This document shows positions 24,325-32,879 of a stretch of 64,000 nt of DNA, piece after piece. A program made the translations under genes and the position numbers. The stretch comes from an uncultured Clostridia bacterium (lineage in GTDB: Bacteria; Bacillota; Clostridia; Christensenellales; Aristaeellaceae). The notes under the pieces were generated by a model. That model made no database searches. It was not told the DNA's origin and saw nothing but the letters and a program-made list of their open reading frames with translations. Every line of letters begins with the position of its first letter. Positions within the stretch are counted from its first letter, which is position 1. The stretch is taken from assembly GCA_934632155.1 (NCBI GenBank), contig CAKTXZ010000012.1, positions 19,241-83,240 of the forward strand, read 5' to 3'.

Positions 24325-25893
24325 TTGTATTCGCTTCTGATTGTGGACGACGAATATCAGACCCGAAGCGGTCTGCGCGATCTGATTGATTGGGGCGCGC
24401 TGGGAATCCGCGTTATCGGCGATGCAGAGGACGGCGAGGAAGCCCTGCCGATGCTGGAGGCGCTCGCGCCGGATATTTTGCTGACCGATGTGCGCATGAA
24501 CCGCATGGACGGCATCGCGCTGGCGACGGAAGCGCGGCGGCGCTTTCCGGAAATCACCATTGTGTTCATCAGCGGTTATTCCGATTCGGATTATCTCCGC
24601 CACGCCCTGCGCGTGGAGGCGGTGGACTATTTATATAAGCCCATCCATGTAAACGAGCTAAAGGCGCTGATGCGCCGCATCGTCGAAAATCTGGATGCGC
24701 GCGCCCAGATTCGCACGCGTCGGGAAAAGGCGCGGCTGCTGCTGGAAAAGAGCAAGCCGCTGCTGATCGAGCGCTTTTTGCGCAGCTGGTTTTTCGGCAT
24801 GCTGGAGGATGAACAGGCCATTGAGGAAAGACTTTCGCTGCTGGAGCTGCGGTTTCCAATCGGCGGCATTGCCGCTGCGGCGCTTCAGCCCAATTGGCCT
24901 TCCCTGCCCAGCGCCGGTCAGGCGGAGGAATACCAGATCACCATGGAGAAGGCCGTGCGTAAATGGCTGCCCGGCGCGCTGACCTGTGCGGAGGATGGCG
25001 GCGTAATCGTGCTGCTGCCTGCGGAAAGCGGAGAGAGCCTCACCCGCATCGCGCAAGCGCTTGCCGACGTCGCCGCGCACATGCGCAATGCGTCCGGAAT
25101 TGAGCTGAGCATCGGCCTGAGCAGACGATACGCCAACTGCACGGAAGCGCCGCGCGCCGTTTCAGAGGCGCTGGAGGCCGCAACCGGTCAGATGGATTCG
25201 GGCGCGGAGATCGTGCGCTACACGCCGGAATCCGCCCCAAGCGCCGCGCCGTGCGCCCAGCCGTTCGGCCTGAGTGTTGAGCACGCCCTCATGACGGGGG
25301 ATTTTGACGCGCTTTGGGCGAATATTAGCGAAACCCTCTCCGGGCTGGGTCACAGTGCGCAGGATGCTGAAACCGCCAGAAAGCGGATGATGGATTACGC
25401 GCTTCGCACCGAATTGTTTTTAGAAAGTCAAAGTCTTCCCGGCATTGACGCGATGGAATTCTGCTGCCGCTCGGCCGGGCGCATGCCGCTCTCGGCGGTA
25501 CAAAGCACCCTGAAGGCCTCGCTCGCCCGTGCCTGCGAATGCATACGCGCGGCGCGTGAAAAGGCATACAGCGCCGCTGTCAGTCAGGCGCTTTCCATCA
25601 TTCAGCAGCGCTATCGCGAACGTCTGAGCATTGAGGACATCGCAGATGCCGTGCATTATTCGCCGGCGCACCTCTCTACCCTCTTTCGTCAGGAGACAGG
25701 CGGTACAATCGGTGACGCGCTGCTTCGCACACGGCTTGCCGCCGCGACCGCCCTACTTCGCACGACGAACGATTCCGTTTCCGCCATCGCGCAGGCGACA
25801 GGCTACGGCGACGTGCAATACTTTTCCCGCGTATTCAAACGTCTGACCGGCATGACGCCGCTTGAATACCGCAGAAAGGCGCTGCCATGCTGA
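24325..25893 (+). CDS. YesN-type response regulator with AraC DNA-binding domain
   Basis: A 522-residue regulator. It starts with TTG, seven bases after GGGAGGG. The receiver domain (1-120) has the acidic pocket LIVDDE, the phospho-acceptor Asp in ILLTDVRM and Lys in YKPI. A long helical middle follows, then an AraC-type double helix-turn-helix (~425-520; LSIEDIADAVHYSPAHLSTLF and GYGDVQYFSRVFKRLTGMTP). It overlaps the kinase gene by seven bases. Together they form a YesMN-like system that probably activates the divergent sugar-importer operon. Confidence 0.94.
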   Translation: MYSLLIVDDEYQTRSGLRDLIDWGALGIRVIGDAEDGEEALPMLEALAPDILLTDVRMNRMDGIALATEARRRFPEITIVFISGYSDSDYLRHALRVEAVDYLYKPIHVNELKALMRRIVENLDARAQIRTRREKARLLLEKSKPLLIERFLRSWFFGMLEDEQAIEERLSLLELRFPIGGIAAAALQPNWPSLPSAGQAEEYQITMEKAVRKWLPGALTCAEDGGVIVLLPAESGESLTRIAQALADVAAHMRNASGIELSIGLSRRYANCTEAPRAVSEALEAATGQMDSGAEIVRYTPESAPSAAPCAQPFGLSVEHALMTGDFDALWANISETLSGLGHSAQDAETARKRMMDYALRTELFLESQSLPGIDAMEFCCRSAGRMPLSAVQSTLKASLARACECIRAAREKAYSAAVSQALSIIQQRYRERLSIEDIADAVHYSPAHLSTLFRQETGGTIGDALLRTRLAAATALLRTTNDSVSAIAQATGYGDVQYFSRVFKRLTGMTPLEYRRKALPC

Positions 25894-27629
25894 AAAAGCT
25901 TTCGCAAAGAGCGCTTGTCGTCCTCTGCGCGCTGCTTTTTCTGGGCAGCACCATCGGAATTCTGATTCTCTATCGTCAGCTTTCTCGCGTTTCGGAACGC
26001 GACGTCGTTTATACCTTTCGTCAGGCCATCGAGCAGGCGGCCATTACGCTCAATGACCGCATGGCGTTTTCCGAGGAAACCATGTCCACGCTGCTCTACG
26101 ATTCGCGGTTTCAGGAATCGCTCAACCGCGAGCAGACGGATGAAACGCTAGCCAACCAGTTGGAAGAAATTAAATATCTTCGCGAGCTTGTATATAATAC
26201 TGAAACATCCAGAAATATCCATCGAATTCGCCTGTATTTGAACAGTGAAAAAATGATTACGCGCGAGGGTGTTAACTTTTTCAGCCTTTCGCAGGCCGAG
26301 AAGACCTATGAATACGCCCATTTGCTCACCGCCAACGGCAGGCCGGTATGGATTGGCGAGCATCCGATTGAGACGCGCTATTTTTCCGATTCCTGCGTTA
26401 CGCTCGGACGCTTTTATCGAAGCTATTTTTCTCCGCTCGGGCGCAATTGGGCGCTGGTGATGCTGGATATCTCGCTGGATCAATTCACGCAGATCTTGGA
26501 CACCCTCGAGCTTCCGGATACGAGCGGGCACGTCGTACTGGTCGATCAGGAGGGCCGAATTATGGCCGGCAGCGGGAATTCGTCAATCGTCGCCTCCATT
26601 GTAGCGCACGTCAACGAAAATGAAGATACCGCGTCCTTTGGGTTTTATGCCGCGCCGGCCGCTCCGGAATGCGCCTATGTGGTCTATCCGCTGGAGCTGG
26701 GCGGCTGGTCAATTCTCATGTACACGCCGCGTGCAACGCTGCTCAACAGCCAGCACACCCTGCGCAGCACGCTGACGCTGCTGCTCTTTGGCCTGACGCT
26801 GCTGCTGATTGCCCTGATCGCCCTGTTCGTGCTGGCATTTTATGCGCGCAACGTGCGCAATTATATCAATCGGCTGAATCAGGGGCTGCGTTCCTCCGAC
26901 GCGCCGAAAAAGAACGCCGCACCGGCATACGGCGCACTCCTCCGGCTGGATCAGAGCATCGACGAGCTTTTGGCCACCAATAAACAATTAGCGGAGGAAA
27001 ACTACCATTCTCAGCTTCGAGAGCGGGAGGTTACGCTGCAGGCGCTTCAGGCGCAGATTAACCCGCATTTTCTTTATAATACCCTCGACTCCATCAACTG
27101 GATGGCCATCCGTGACGGGGCAGAAAATGTTTCGGATGCCATTACTACGCTGGCCGATTACTTCCGTATCAGCCTTAGCCGAGGCTTAAGCACCGTTACA
27201 TTAACGGAGGACGCCAATATCGTTCGCAAATACCTGACGCTTTACCGCCATCGCTACGATTTTTCCTATGATATACGCTGGCAGTTGAGTGAAGAATCGC
27301 TTTCCTGTCTGCTGCCCAAGCTGACGCTGCAGCCGCTGGTTGAAAATGCGCTGCAGCATGGCATCTTTAAGCGCCGCGAGAAGCAAGGCGGCATTGTAAC
27401 GATCGCCGCCGAAGTGCGGGACGGCTTTCTGGTATTAACCGTTCAGGATAACGGCCCCGGCCTGCCTGCGGACGCTAAGCCCGAAAAGGGCTACGGCATG
27501 CGCAATGTGCGGGAGCGGCTCGAGCTTTACTTTTTCGGGCAATATGAAATGAATATTCGCAACGCCCCGGCGGGCGGCGCAATCGTGACAATCAAAATTA
27601 CCGCAAAGCACGGGGAGACAAACCCGTAA
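25887..27629 (+). CDS. YesM-type sensor histidine kinase
   Basis: A 580-residue membrane kinase with one helix at about 9-32, an extracytoplasmic sensor (~33-285), a second helix (~290-315), and a coiled-coil linker. The His_kinase domain follows, with the phospho-acceptor in LQAQINPHFLYNTLDSINW, then the ATPase domain with N-box LVENALQHGIFKR, G1 DNGPGLP and G2 YGMRNVRERL. Its ATG sits inside the end of the regulator gene (ATGCTGA overlap). The ligand is likely an extracellular sugar. Confidence 0.94.
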   Translation: MLKKLSQRALVVLCALLFLGSTIGILILYRQLSRVSERDVVYTFRQAIEQAAITLNDRMAFSEETMSTLLYDSRFQESLNREQTDETLANQLEEIKYLRELVYNTETSRNIHRIRLYLNSEKMITREGVNFFSLSQAEKTYEYAHLLTANGRPVWIGEHPIETRYFSDSCVTLGRFYRSYFSPLGRNWALVMLDISLDQFTQILDTLELPDTSGHVVLVDQEGRIMAGSGNSSIVASIVAHVNENEDTASFGFYAAPAAPECAYVVYPLELGGWSILMYTPRATLLNSQHTLRSTLTLLLFGLTLLLIALIALFVLAFYARNVRNYINRLNQGLRSSDAPKKNAAPAYGALLRLDQSIDELLATNKQLAEENYHSQLREREVTLQALQAQINPHFLYNTLDSINWMAIRDGAENVSDAITTLADYFRISLSRGLSTVTLTEDANIVRKYLTLYRHRYDFSYDIRWQLSEESLSCLLPKLTLQPLVENALQHGIFKRREKQGGIVTIAAEVRDGFLVLTVQDNGPGLPADAKPEKGYGMRNVRERLELYFFGQYEMNIRNAPAGGAIVTIKITAKHGETNP

Positions 27630-27652
27630 CCATCACCAAGCCGCCGCATGAA

Positions 27653-27677
27653 AAAAGGACGTTCAAAACGTCCTTTT
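27653..27677. terminator. Bidirectional terminator between the sensor kinase and DUF368 genes
   Basis: AAAAGGACGTT and AACGTCCTTTT form a short, strong stem with T-runs in both directions, serving both convergent genes. Confidence 0.85.
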
Positions 27678-27696
27678 GGATATGAGCCGCGCTTTC

Positions 27697-28569
27697 TTAA
27701 GATTTTGCGCTTCCCTTTTCCAGCAAGCGCGCCGCGATGAAGCCGATTACAAACGTCGCAACGGCGGCGGCCACCGTCCAAACGGAAACGAGCGTCATGT
27801 TTGTGCGAATCAGGATAGCCACGGGCGAGGCCAGCACAAGACCCAGAACGCCGCAGTAGGTCGGCGTGGGGAAACGCGCAATGAACCATTCGATCAGCTT
27901 GGCGATACCGAAAATGCCCAGCGCAACGCCGACGACAAAGGGCAGCAGCACGGCAAGCGGCGCGCCCATGGCGGCAAGGTTTGCAGAGAAAATCGCGGTT
28001 TTCAGGGTGTTGAGCGCATTGAGAACGGGCGTATAATACCCCAGCAGCATCAGCATCATGCTGCCGGATACACCGGGAATAATCATGGTTGCCGAAGCGA
28101 TTGCACCCATGACCACCAAAATCAGAATTGTGCCGATATTGATTTCCACGCTCTCCGCGTTCTGACGCTGGCCGGCCAAAGCCATCCAGATAACAACGGC
28201 AAAGAAAACAATGAACACGATTACCGCAACCGGGTTGATCTTTTTCCGTTCAATCTTACGCAGCAGGGGCGCAAGACCGCCCAAAATCAGGCCAATGAAG
28301 GCGGTGTTGGTGGGCAGCGGATAACGCTCGAACAGAAAGCTGAGCAGGCTTGCCAGCGCCATAATGCCAATCAGCATGCCAATCGCATACGGCAGCAGCG
28401 TTTTGACGCTCTTTTTAAACTCACTGAAAAGGTGAGTAATGCAATGAATCAACGTGTCGTAAATTCCCATGCTGACCATCATTGTGCCGCCAGACACGCC
28501 GGGGATAATGTTCGCGATGCCGATGACGACGCCGCGCAGGATCTGGTTGATAAGCTTCATGCGTTTCAT
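27697..28569 (-). CDS. DUF368 membrane protein (PopT-like undecaprenyl-phosphate transporter)
   Basis: A 290-residue protein with about eight to nine helices and the two family-defining repeats IIPGVSGGTMMVSMGIYDTLI and MIIPGVSGSMMLMLLGYYTPV, facing each other as inverted re-entrant elements. DUF368 proteins of the PopT class have been shown to return undecaprenyl phosphate across the membrane for reuse in envelope synthesis. I place the start at 28569 (MKRMKLINQ) after GGAAAGGAAG; the longer reading overlaps pyrH. It is the last gene of rpsB-tsf-pyrH-DUF368, in the place where frr is normally found. Confidence 0.88.
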   Translation of the reverse strand: MKRMKLINQILRGVVIGIANIIPGVSGGTMMVSMGIYDTLIHCITHLFSEFKKSVKTLLPYAIGMLIGIMALASLLSFLFERYPLPTNTAFIGLILGGLAPLLRKIERKKINPVAVIVFIVFFAVVIWMALAGQRQNAESVEINIGTILILVVMGAIASATMIIPGVSGSMMLMLLGYYTPVLNALNTLKTAIFSANLAAMGAPLAVLLPFVVGVALGIFGIAKLIEWFIARFPTPTYCGVLGLVLASPVAILIRTNMTLVSVWTVAAAVATFVIGFIAARLLEKGSAKS

Positions 28570-28594
28570 CTTCCTTTCCGCAGGAAATTGCTTT

Positions 28595-29308
28595 TCATTC
28601 AGCCGGATAGAGAACCGTGCCCGTATCGTCGCCTGACAAAACATCCAAGATCGTCTCAGGCTCAAACAGGCCGAACACGCGCACAATCGGCACCTTATTT
28701 TCCGCGCAGAGGGCGAAGGCAGCGCTGTCCATGACGTGCAGACGCATATCCTGCGCTTTCTCATAGCTGATTTCGCGAATCAGCGTCGCGTCCGGGTTCT
28801 TCTTCGGGTCGTCGGTGTACACGCCGTCAATGTTCTTTGCCAACAGAATCGCGTCCGCGCCGACCTCAACCGCGCGCAGAACAACCGCTGTGTCCGTCGA
28901 GAAAAACGGGTTGCCGCTCCCACCGGCAAAGAGTGTCACGCGTCCCTTCTTCATGCTGCGAACGGCGTTTTGCGCATTGTATACCTCGCACACGCGCGGC
29001 ATCTCAATTGCGCTCATGACGACGGCCTTACCGCCCGCGCGCTCAACCGCGTCGCGCATATAAAGGCAGTTAATCACCGTGCCCAGCATGCCCATCTGAT
29101 CCGCCGTAACGCGGTTCATTCCACCGCCCTGACGGCCGCGCCAGATGTTGCCCGCGCCGATCACAACGCCAAGCTCCACGCCAGAATCGACAATTTGACA
29201 CAGCGTCGCAGCTACCCGATCAATTACGGTATGGTCGAACAGCCGTCCGTTTTCGCCCAGCATTTCGCCGCTAAGCTTGAGCAGTACGCGCTTATATTGG
29301 CTTTTCAT
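28595..29308 (-). CDS. pyrH: UMP kinase
   Basis: A 237-residue amino-acid-kinase-fold enzyme that converts UMP to UDP. Signatures: VLLKLSGEMLG at the N-terminus, GVVIGAGNIWRG, and FAGGSGNPFFSTDTAVVLRA for nucleotide binding. Length as expected. Part of the usual rpsB-tsf-pyrH string, separated from tsf by a terminator-like hairpin. Confidence 0.98.
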   Translation of the reverse strand: MKSQYKRVLLKLSGEMLGENGRLFDHTVIDRVAATLCQIVDSGVELGVVIGAGNIWRGRQGGGMNRVTADQMGMLGTVINCLYMRDAVERAGGKAVVMSAIEMPRVCEVYNAQNAVRSMKKGRVTLFAGGSGNPFFSTDTAVVLRAVEVGADAILLAKNIDGVYTDDPKKNPDATLIREISYEKAQDMRLHVMDSAAFALCAENKVPIVRVFGLFEPETILDVLSGDDTGTVLYPAE

Positions 29309-29373
29309 TGCGTCTTCATCCTTTCAAGGCAGCGCTGAAAATCAAGCGGCGCCGCCAATTCATTGCCCGACAT

Positions 29374-29400
29374 AAAAAACAGGCGGCGAATGCGCCGCCT
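29374..29400 (-). terminator. Terminator or attenuator between tsf and pyrH
   Basis: AGGCGGCG and CGCCGCCT form a stem; on the minus strand it is followed by GTTTTTTATG. It would cut pyrH-DUF368 expression relative to rpsB-tsf, with read-through. Confidence 0.8.
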
Positions 29401-29412
29401 ATTCATTTGTGC

Positions 29413-30066
29413 TTACTTCGCCGTCATTTCGGCAATTTCGGCCGCCAAGTTGGATTCTTTCTTTTCAATGCCCTCGCCGCACTCATAACGGGTGAACCGG
29501 CGGATGGAGATCTTTTCGCCGGAGGCCAGCGTCGCTTCGTTCACCAGCGTGGCGATATTGATGTCAGGATTCTTTACGAAGGCCTGCTCCAGCAGGCAGT
29601 TTTCCTTATAATACTTCTCGATACGGCCTTCGACCATGCGATCGACGATCTTCTCGGGCTTGCCCTCATTCAAGGCCTGCTGGCGCAGGATTTCCTTTTC
29701 GTTGTCCAGCGCGGACTGCGGAACATCTTCCTTGCCGATATACAGCGGGTTCGACGCGGCAATCTGCAGCGCGATGTCATGGCACAGGCTCTTGAAGGTA
29801 TCGGTCTTGGCGACGAAGTCGGTCTCGCAGTTGACTTCGACCAGCACGCCGATCTTGCCGCCCATATGAATATAGCTTTCCACCGCGCCCTCGGCAGCCA
29901 CGCGGCCGGCCTTCTTGGCGGCAGCGGCAAGCCCCTTTTCGCGCAGGTAGGCAATCGCCTTGTCCATATCGCCATCGGTCTCAACCAGAGCCTTTTTGCA
30001 ATCCATCATACCGGCCTGTGTGCGTTCGCGCAGTTCCTTTACCATCGCGGCGGTAATAGCAGCCAT
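29413..30066 (-). CDS. tsf: Elongation factor Ts (short form)
   Basis: A 217-residue nucleotide-exchange factor for EF-Tu. The N-terminal UBA-like part has VKELRERTQAGMMDCKKAL and the core has VEVNCETDFVAKTD. It is shorter than the ~290-residue E. coli form and matches the compact form with one core subdomain seen in many Firmicutes. It follows rpsB by 33 bases. Confidence 0.98.
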   Translation of the reverse strand: MAAITAAMVKELRERTQAGMMDCKKALVETDGDMDKAIAYLREKGLAAAAKKAGRVAAEGAVESYIHMGGKIGVLVEVNCETDFVAKTDTFKSLCHDIALQIAASNPLYIGKEDVPQSALDNEKEILRQQALNEGKPEKIVDRMVEGRIEKYYKENCLLEQAFVKNPDINIATLVNEATLASGEKISIRRFTRYECGEGIEKKESNLAAEIAEMTAK

Positions 30067-30099
30067 CGTTATTTCCTCCTCACAAGTATTCGGGAATGA

Positions 30100-30834
30100 T
30101 TATTCGGCGTCGGCTTCGGGAGCGGCTTCCGCGCCCTCGGCTTCGCTCTGCTCACCCTGCTTGCCTTCCAGCACAGCGTCGGCCAGCTTGCCGGCAATCA
30201 GCTTCACGGCGCGGATCGCGTCGTCATTGCCGGGAATCACGTAATCCACTTCGTCCGGGTCGCAGTTGGTATCCACGATGGCAACGATCGGAATACCCAG
30301 CGCACGGGCTTCGGCCACGGCGATGTGTTCCTTGCGGGGATCGACGACAAAGAGCGCGCCGGGCAGCTTCTTCATTTCGCGGATACCGCCCAGATTGGCT
30401 TCGAGCTTTTCACGCTCATGCTGCAGCTTAATAACTTCCTTCTTGGGCAGCACTTCGAACTGGCCGGACTGTTCCATCTTGTCAATCGCATTCAGGCGCT
30501 CCACACGGGTGCGGATGGTGCGGAAGTTGGTCAGCATGCCGCCGAGCCAACGGTTGTTGACGTAATACATGTTGCAGCGCTTGGCTTCGGATTCAATGCT
30601 CTCCTGCGCCTGCTTTTTGGTGCCGACGAACAGAACGGTCTTGCCTTCCATCGCCAGATTGCGGATGAACATGTAAGCTTCGTCAATCTTGCGGACGGTC
30701 TTTTGCAGGTCGATGATGTAGATACCGTTGCGCTCGGTAAAGATGTAGGGGGCCATTTTGGGGTTCCACCGGCGGGTCTGATGACCGAAATGTACGCCAG
30801 CCTCGAGCAGGTGCTTCATAGAGATGACAGCCAT
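30100..30834 (-). CDS. rpsB: Ribosomal protein S2
   Basis: A 244-residue small-subunit protein: MKHLLEAGVHFGHQTRRWNP, NNRWLGGMLTNFRTI and PIVAIVDTNCDPD are diagnostic. The last ~20 residues form an acidic Glu/Ala-rich tail. First gene of the operon, with AAGGAGG upstream and a leader of about 95 bases. Confidence 0.99.
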   Translation of the reverse strand: MAVISMKHLLEAGVHFGHQTRRWNPKMAPYIFTERNGIYIIDLQKTVRKIDEAYMFIRNLAMEGKTVLFVGTKKQAQESIESEAKRCNMYYVNNRWLGGMLTNFRTIRTRVERLNAIDKMEQSGQFEVLPKKEVIKLQHEREKLEANLGGIREMKKLPGALFVVDPRKEHIAVAEARALGIPIVAIVDTNCDPDEVDYVIPGNDDAIRAVKLIAGKLADAVLEGKQGEQSEAEGAEAAPEADAE

Positions 30835-30933
30835 GGTTTCTTCCTCCTTGTTTTTCCTCCGCGAGCGTCACCTTTGCCAGCCACCGGTCGCCCGGCACAA
30901 GCGGCAAATCAGCGCGCGTGCGTTATCCGCGTC

Positions 30934-30962
30934 ATTATAGCATGGCGGTTCGAAATTGGCAA
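30934..30962 (-). promoter_or_regulatory. Sigma-A promoter of rpsB-tsf-pyrH
   Basis: On the minus strand, TTGCCA (30957-30962) and TATAAT (30934-30939) are 17 bases apart. The leader (30835-30928) is long enough for an S2 autoregulatory structure, but I could not identify one. Confidence 0.8.
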
Positions 30963-31016
30963 GCCTTTCCGTAAATTTTTTGTGTTTTTACAGATCATTC
31001 GTTTGGGGGCAATTGT

Positions 31017-31054
31017 AAAAGCAAACGATGCAGCAAGGAAAGCGCTGCATCGTT
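31017..31054 (-). terminator. Terminator after the VanY-type carboxypeptidase gene
   Basis: AACGATGCAGC pairs with GCTGCATCGTT (11 bp, nine-base loop); on the minus strand it is followed by TGCTTTTAC. It starts a few bases after the stop. Confidence 0.7.
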
Positions 31055-31061
31055 CGAAATA

Positions 31062-32144
31062 TTATTGCTGCTTTTCTAAATAGTCGACGTATTCCTCCAA
31101 GCAATACCCCATCTTGCGAATCGTCATGCTGTGCTGCGTGCCGACATAACGCACATGCCATTCCTCGCCCAGAATGCCGGTAATATCCTGCTTGTCGTCG
31201 GTATAGCGCATGATAAAGCCGTATTCCCAGCAATGCTCGGCCAGCCATTGATACTGCGCCGTATCGGCAAAATACGCGCCGGGAACGTTCAGGTCAAAGG
31301 CAAGGCCGGTATGATGCTCGCTGCAGCCGGGATCCGCCACCTGCTGGCGCGTCGCCGAAATCGCCTTGGCGCGGCTCATGCTGTTTTCCCGAATGTATTC
31401 CTCCACTTTGTTATCGAAAATGCGTCTCTGATCTTGAACGGTTCGGTATGCCTCGCGCATTTTCCACGGCGAAATCCCGTCCGCTTCGGCTGCGCGAATC
31501 ATTTTCGTCAGCGCCTCAACGGCCGTGCGAACGCCCTGCGCTTTATCATCGGCATAGGTGAGCGTGTCGCCCGCCACATCCCTGATCGTCACCAGATCGG
31601 CCGGGACAAAATCGTCCGGCAGCGAATGGGACGCGTTGACCAGCAGCGGTACGTCGCCTGAAAGCGTATCGTACACAGCCGGCGTGGGCGTAGGAAGATA
31701 CGCCGCCGCGCGATCGGAATAGAGCATGCCGAGCGTCTTTTCACCCGCTACGCCGTCCGCCGAAAGGCTGTGCTGCCGCTGAAAAGCAAGCACGGCGGCC
31801 TTCGTGCCGCTGCCGTATTGGCCGTCGATTTTTCCGTTATAATAGCCAAGCTCCTGCAGACGGGTTTGCAGCCTGACGACCATATCGCCGCTGGAGCCGT
31901 TGGCCAGATAGCTGGGCGTTACGGTGGGCGCGGGCGTGAGCGTCACAAGCGCCGGGTTCTGCGTTACGCTCACCGCCCGCACCGTCGCCGTCGGAACAGG
32001 CGTAACCGCCGCCGCTTTTTCGTAGCTCGTCCACGCATTCATGGCGCGCATCCCCAGAAAAATCAGCGCAATGAGCAAAACCGCCGCAATCGCAATAAAG
32101 GCGTAGGGCGTTTTTTTTCGGCGGGGCGTTGTCCTCTGCGGCAT
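31062..32144 (-). CDS. VanY-type D-alanyl-D-alanine carboxypeptidase with peptidoglycan-binding domain
   Basis: A 360-residue membrane-anchored wall enzyme. It has one N-terminal helix (~13-32), a Pro/Thr-rich linker (~42-75), a PG_binding_1 domain (~80-145; MVVRLQTRLQELGYYNGKID, TKAAVLAFQRQHSL), and a VanY-like M15B domain (~165-355). The zinc ligands are visible in SEHHTGLAFDL and GEEWHVRYVG. It trims the terminal D-Ala of muropeptides. Vancomycin resistance is not implied, as no vanHAX genes are near. Monocistronic. Confidence 0.92.
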   Translation of the reverse strand: MPQRTTPRRKKTPYAFIAIAAVLLIALIFLGMRAMNAWTSYEKAAAVTPVPTATVRAVSVTQNPALVTLTPAPTVTPSYLANGSSGDMVVRLQTRLQELGYYNGKIDGQYGSGTKAAVLAFQRQHSLSADGVAGEKTLGMLYSDRAAAYLPTPTPAVYDTLSGDVPLLVNASHSLPDDFVPADLVTIRDVAGDTLTYADDKAQGVRTAVEALTKMIRAAEADGISPWKMREAYRTVQDQRRIFDNKVEEYIRENSMSRAKAISATRQQVADPGCSEHHTGLAFDLNVPGAYFADTAQYQWLAEHCWEYGFIMRYTDDKQDITGILGEEWHVRYVGTQHSMTIRKMGYCLEEYVDYLEKQQ

Positions 32145-32235
32145 GAACGTTCATCCTCCTGCTTTGGTAAGGACGCGGCGCGCGCGTCTTCCCTAACAGT
32201 ATAGCACAGTTGCCGCTTTCGCAAAACCCCTAATT

Positions 32236-32793
32236 TTATTTCGCTTTCTGTATCCAAGCGCGCGCTTCCTCGCGCGTGTCAAACGGAACGCCCTGCACAA
32301 GCGATTGCCGCGTTTCGTCGGCAAAATCGCTGATCTGCCGGTTCGTTTCTTCGATCACCGCCATCCCGTCGCCGTAATAGTTCTGGCAAACGACGACGTC
32401 CCCCGCCTCGTTGCTCATCGCCACATAATGCATCGGGCAATAGAGCGCAATTTCTCTGCGCATGCTGACCTTCTCCGGCGAAAAATCCATGATCTGCCAG
32501 AGCGAATAATAATTCTTCGTTTCCTCAAAGGTCATGCCGACCGCCTCCTGCGGGGCCTGAATGCGGCGGCTCACGCTGTGCTCGCAGGGCGTAAAGCACA
32601 TGGTCTGCAGCATCTCACAGCCCGCCCCGATGCGGCTATGCGTCGCGTCGACGTTTTGCATCGGCGGCGCCGGCGCATCCTCAACCGGCGCTTTCGCGCG
32701 AAGCATCGTCATCCCCCCTGCCCAAACGCCCAATCCAAGCAGCACAATTGCCCCAAGACGCATCATACGCGCGCCCATTTTTCCTTTTTTCAT
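32236..32793 (-). CDS. Membrane-anchored protein with BofC-C-like domain
   Basis: A 185-residue product. The start at 32793 (MKKGKMGARM) lies six bases after GGAGGG; upstream in-frame starts are poorer. It has one N-terminal helix (~12-30), a Cys-containing middle (GCEMLQTMCFTPCEHSV), and a C-terminal ~60 residues (HYVAMSNEAGDVVV... ALVQGV-type end, here SLVQGVPFDTREEARAWI). That end recalls the BofC C-terminal domain of sporulating Firmicutes, where BofC helps control pro-sigma-K processing. The match is by pattern only; the name is tentative. Confidence 0.5.
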   Translation of the reverse strand: MKKGKMGARMMRLGAIVLLGLGVWAGGMTMLRAKAPVEDAPAPPMQNVDATHSRIGAGCEMLQTMCFTPCEHSVSRRIQAPQEAVGMTFEETKNYYSLWQIMDFSPEKVSMRREIALYCPMHYVAMSNEAGDVVVCQNYYGDGMAVIEETNRQISDFADETRQSLVQGVPFDTREEARAWIQKAK

Positions 32794-32823
32794 CGTCATC
32801 CCTCCGTCGTTAGCTTGCCCGCC

Positions 32824-32852
32824 TTGCGCATGCGCCATTCCTGTGTTATAAT
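32824..32852 (+). promoter_or_regulatory. Sigma-A promoter of the HAD phosphatase gene
   Basis: TTGCGC (32824-32829) and TATAAT (32847-32852) are 17 bases apart. It is divergent from the BofC-like gene, about 30 bases from that gene's start. Confidence 0.65.
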
Positions 32853-32879
32853 CAGCGCGGTTTCAAAGGAGGCTTGCGT

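Noticed and set aside
31062..32144. Vancomycin-resistance vanY
   Set aside because: The M15B carboxypeptidase domain is common in housekeeping wall enzymes; no vanHAX or vanRS genes are near.
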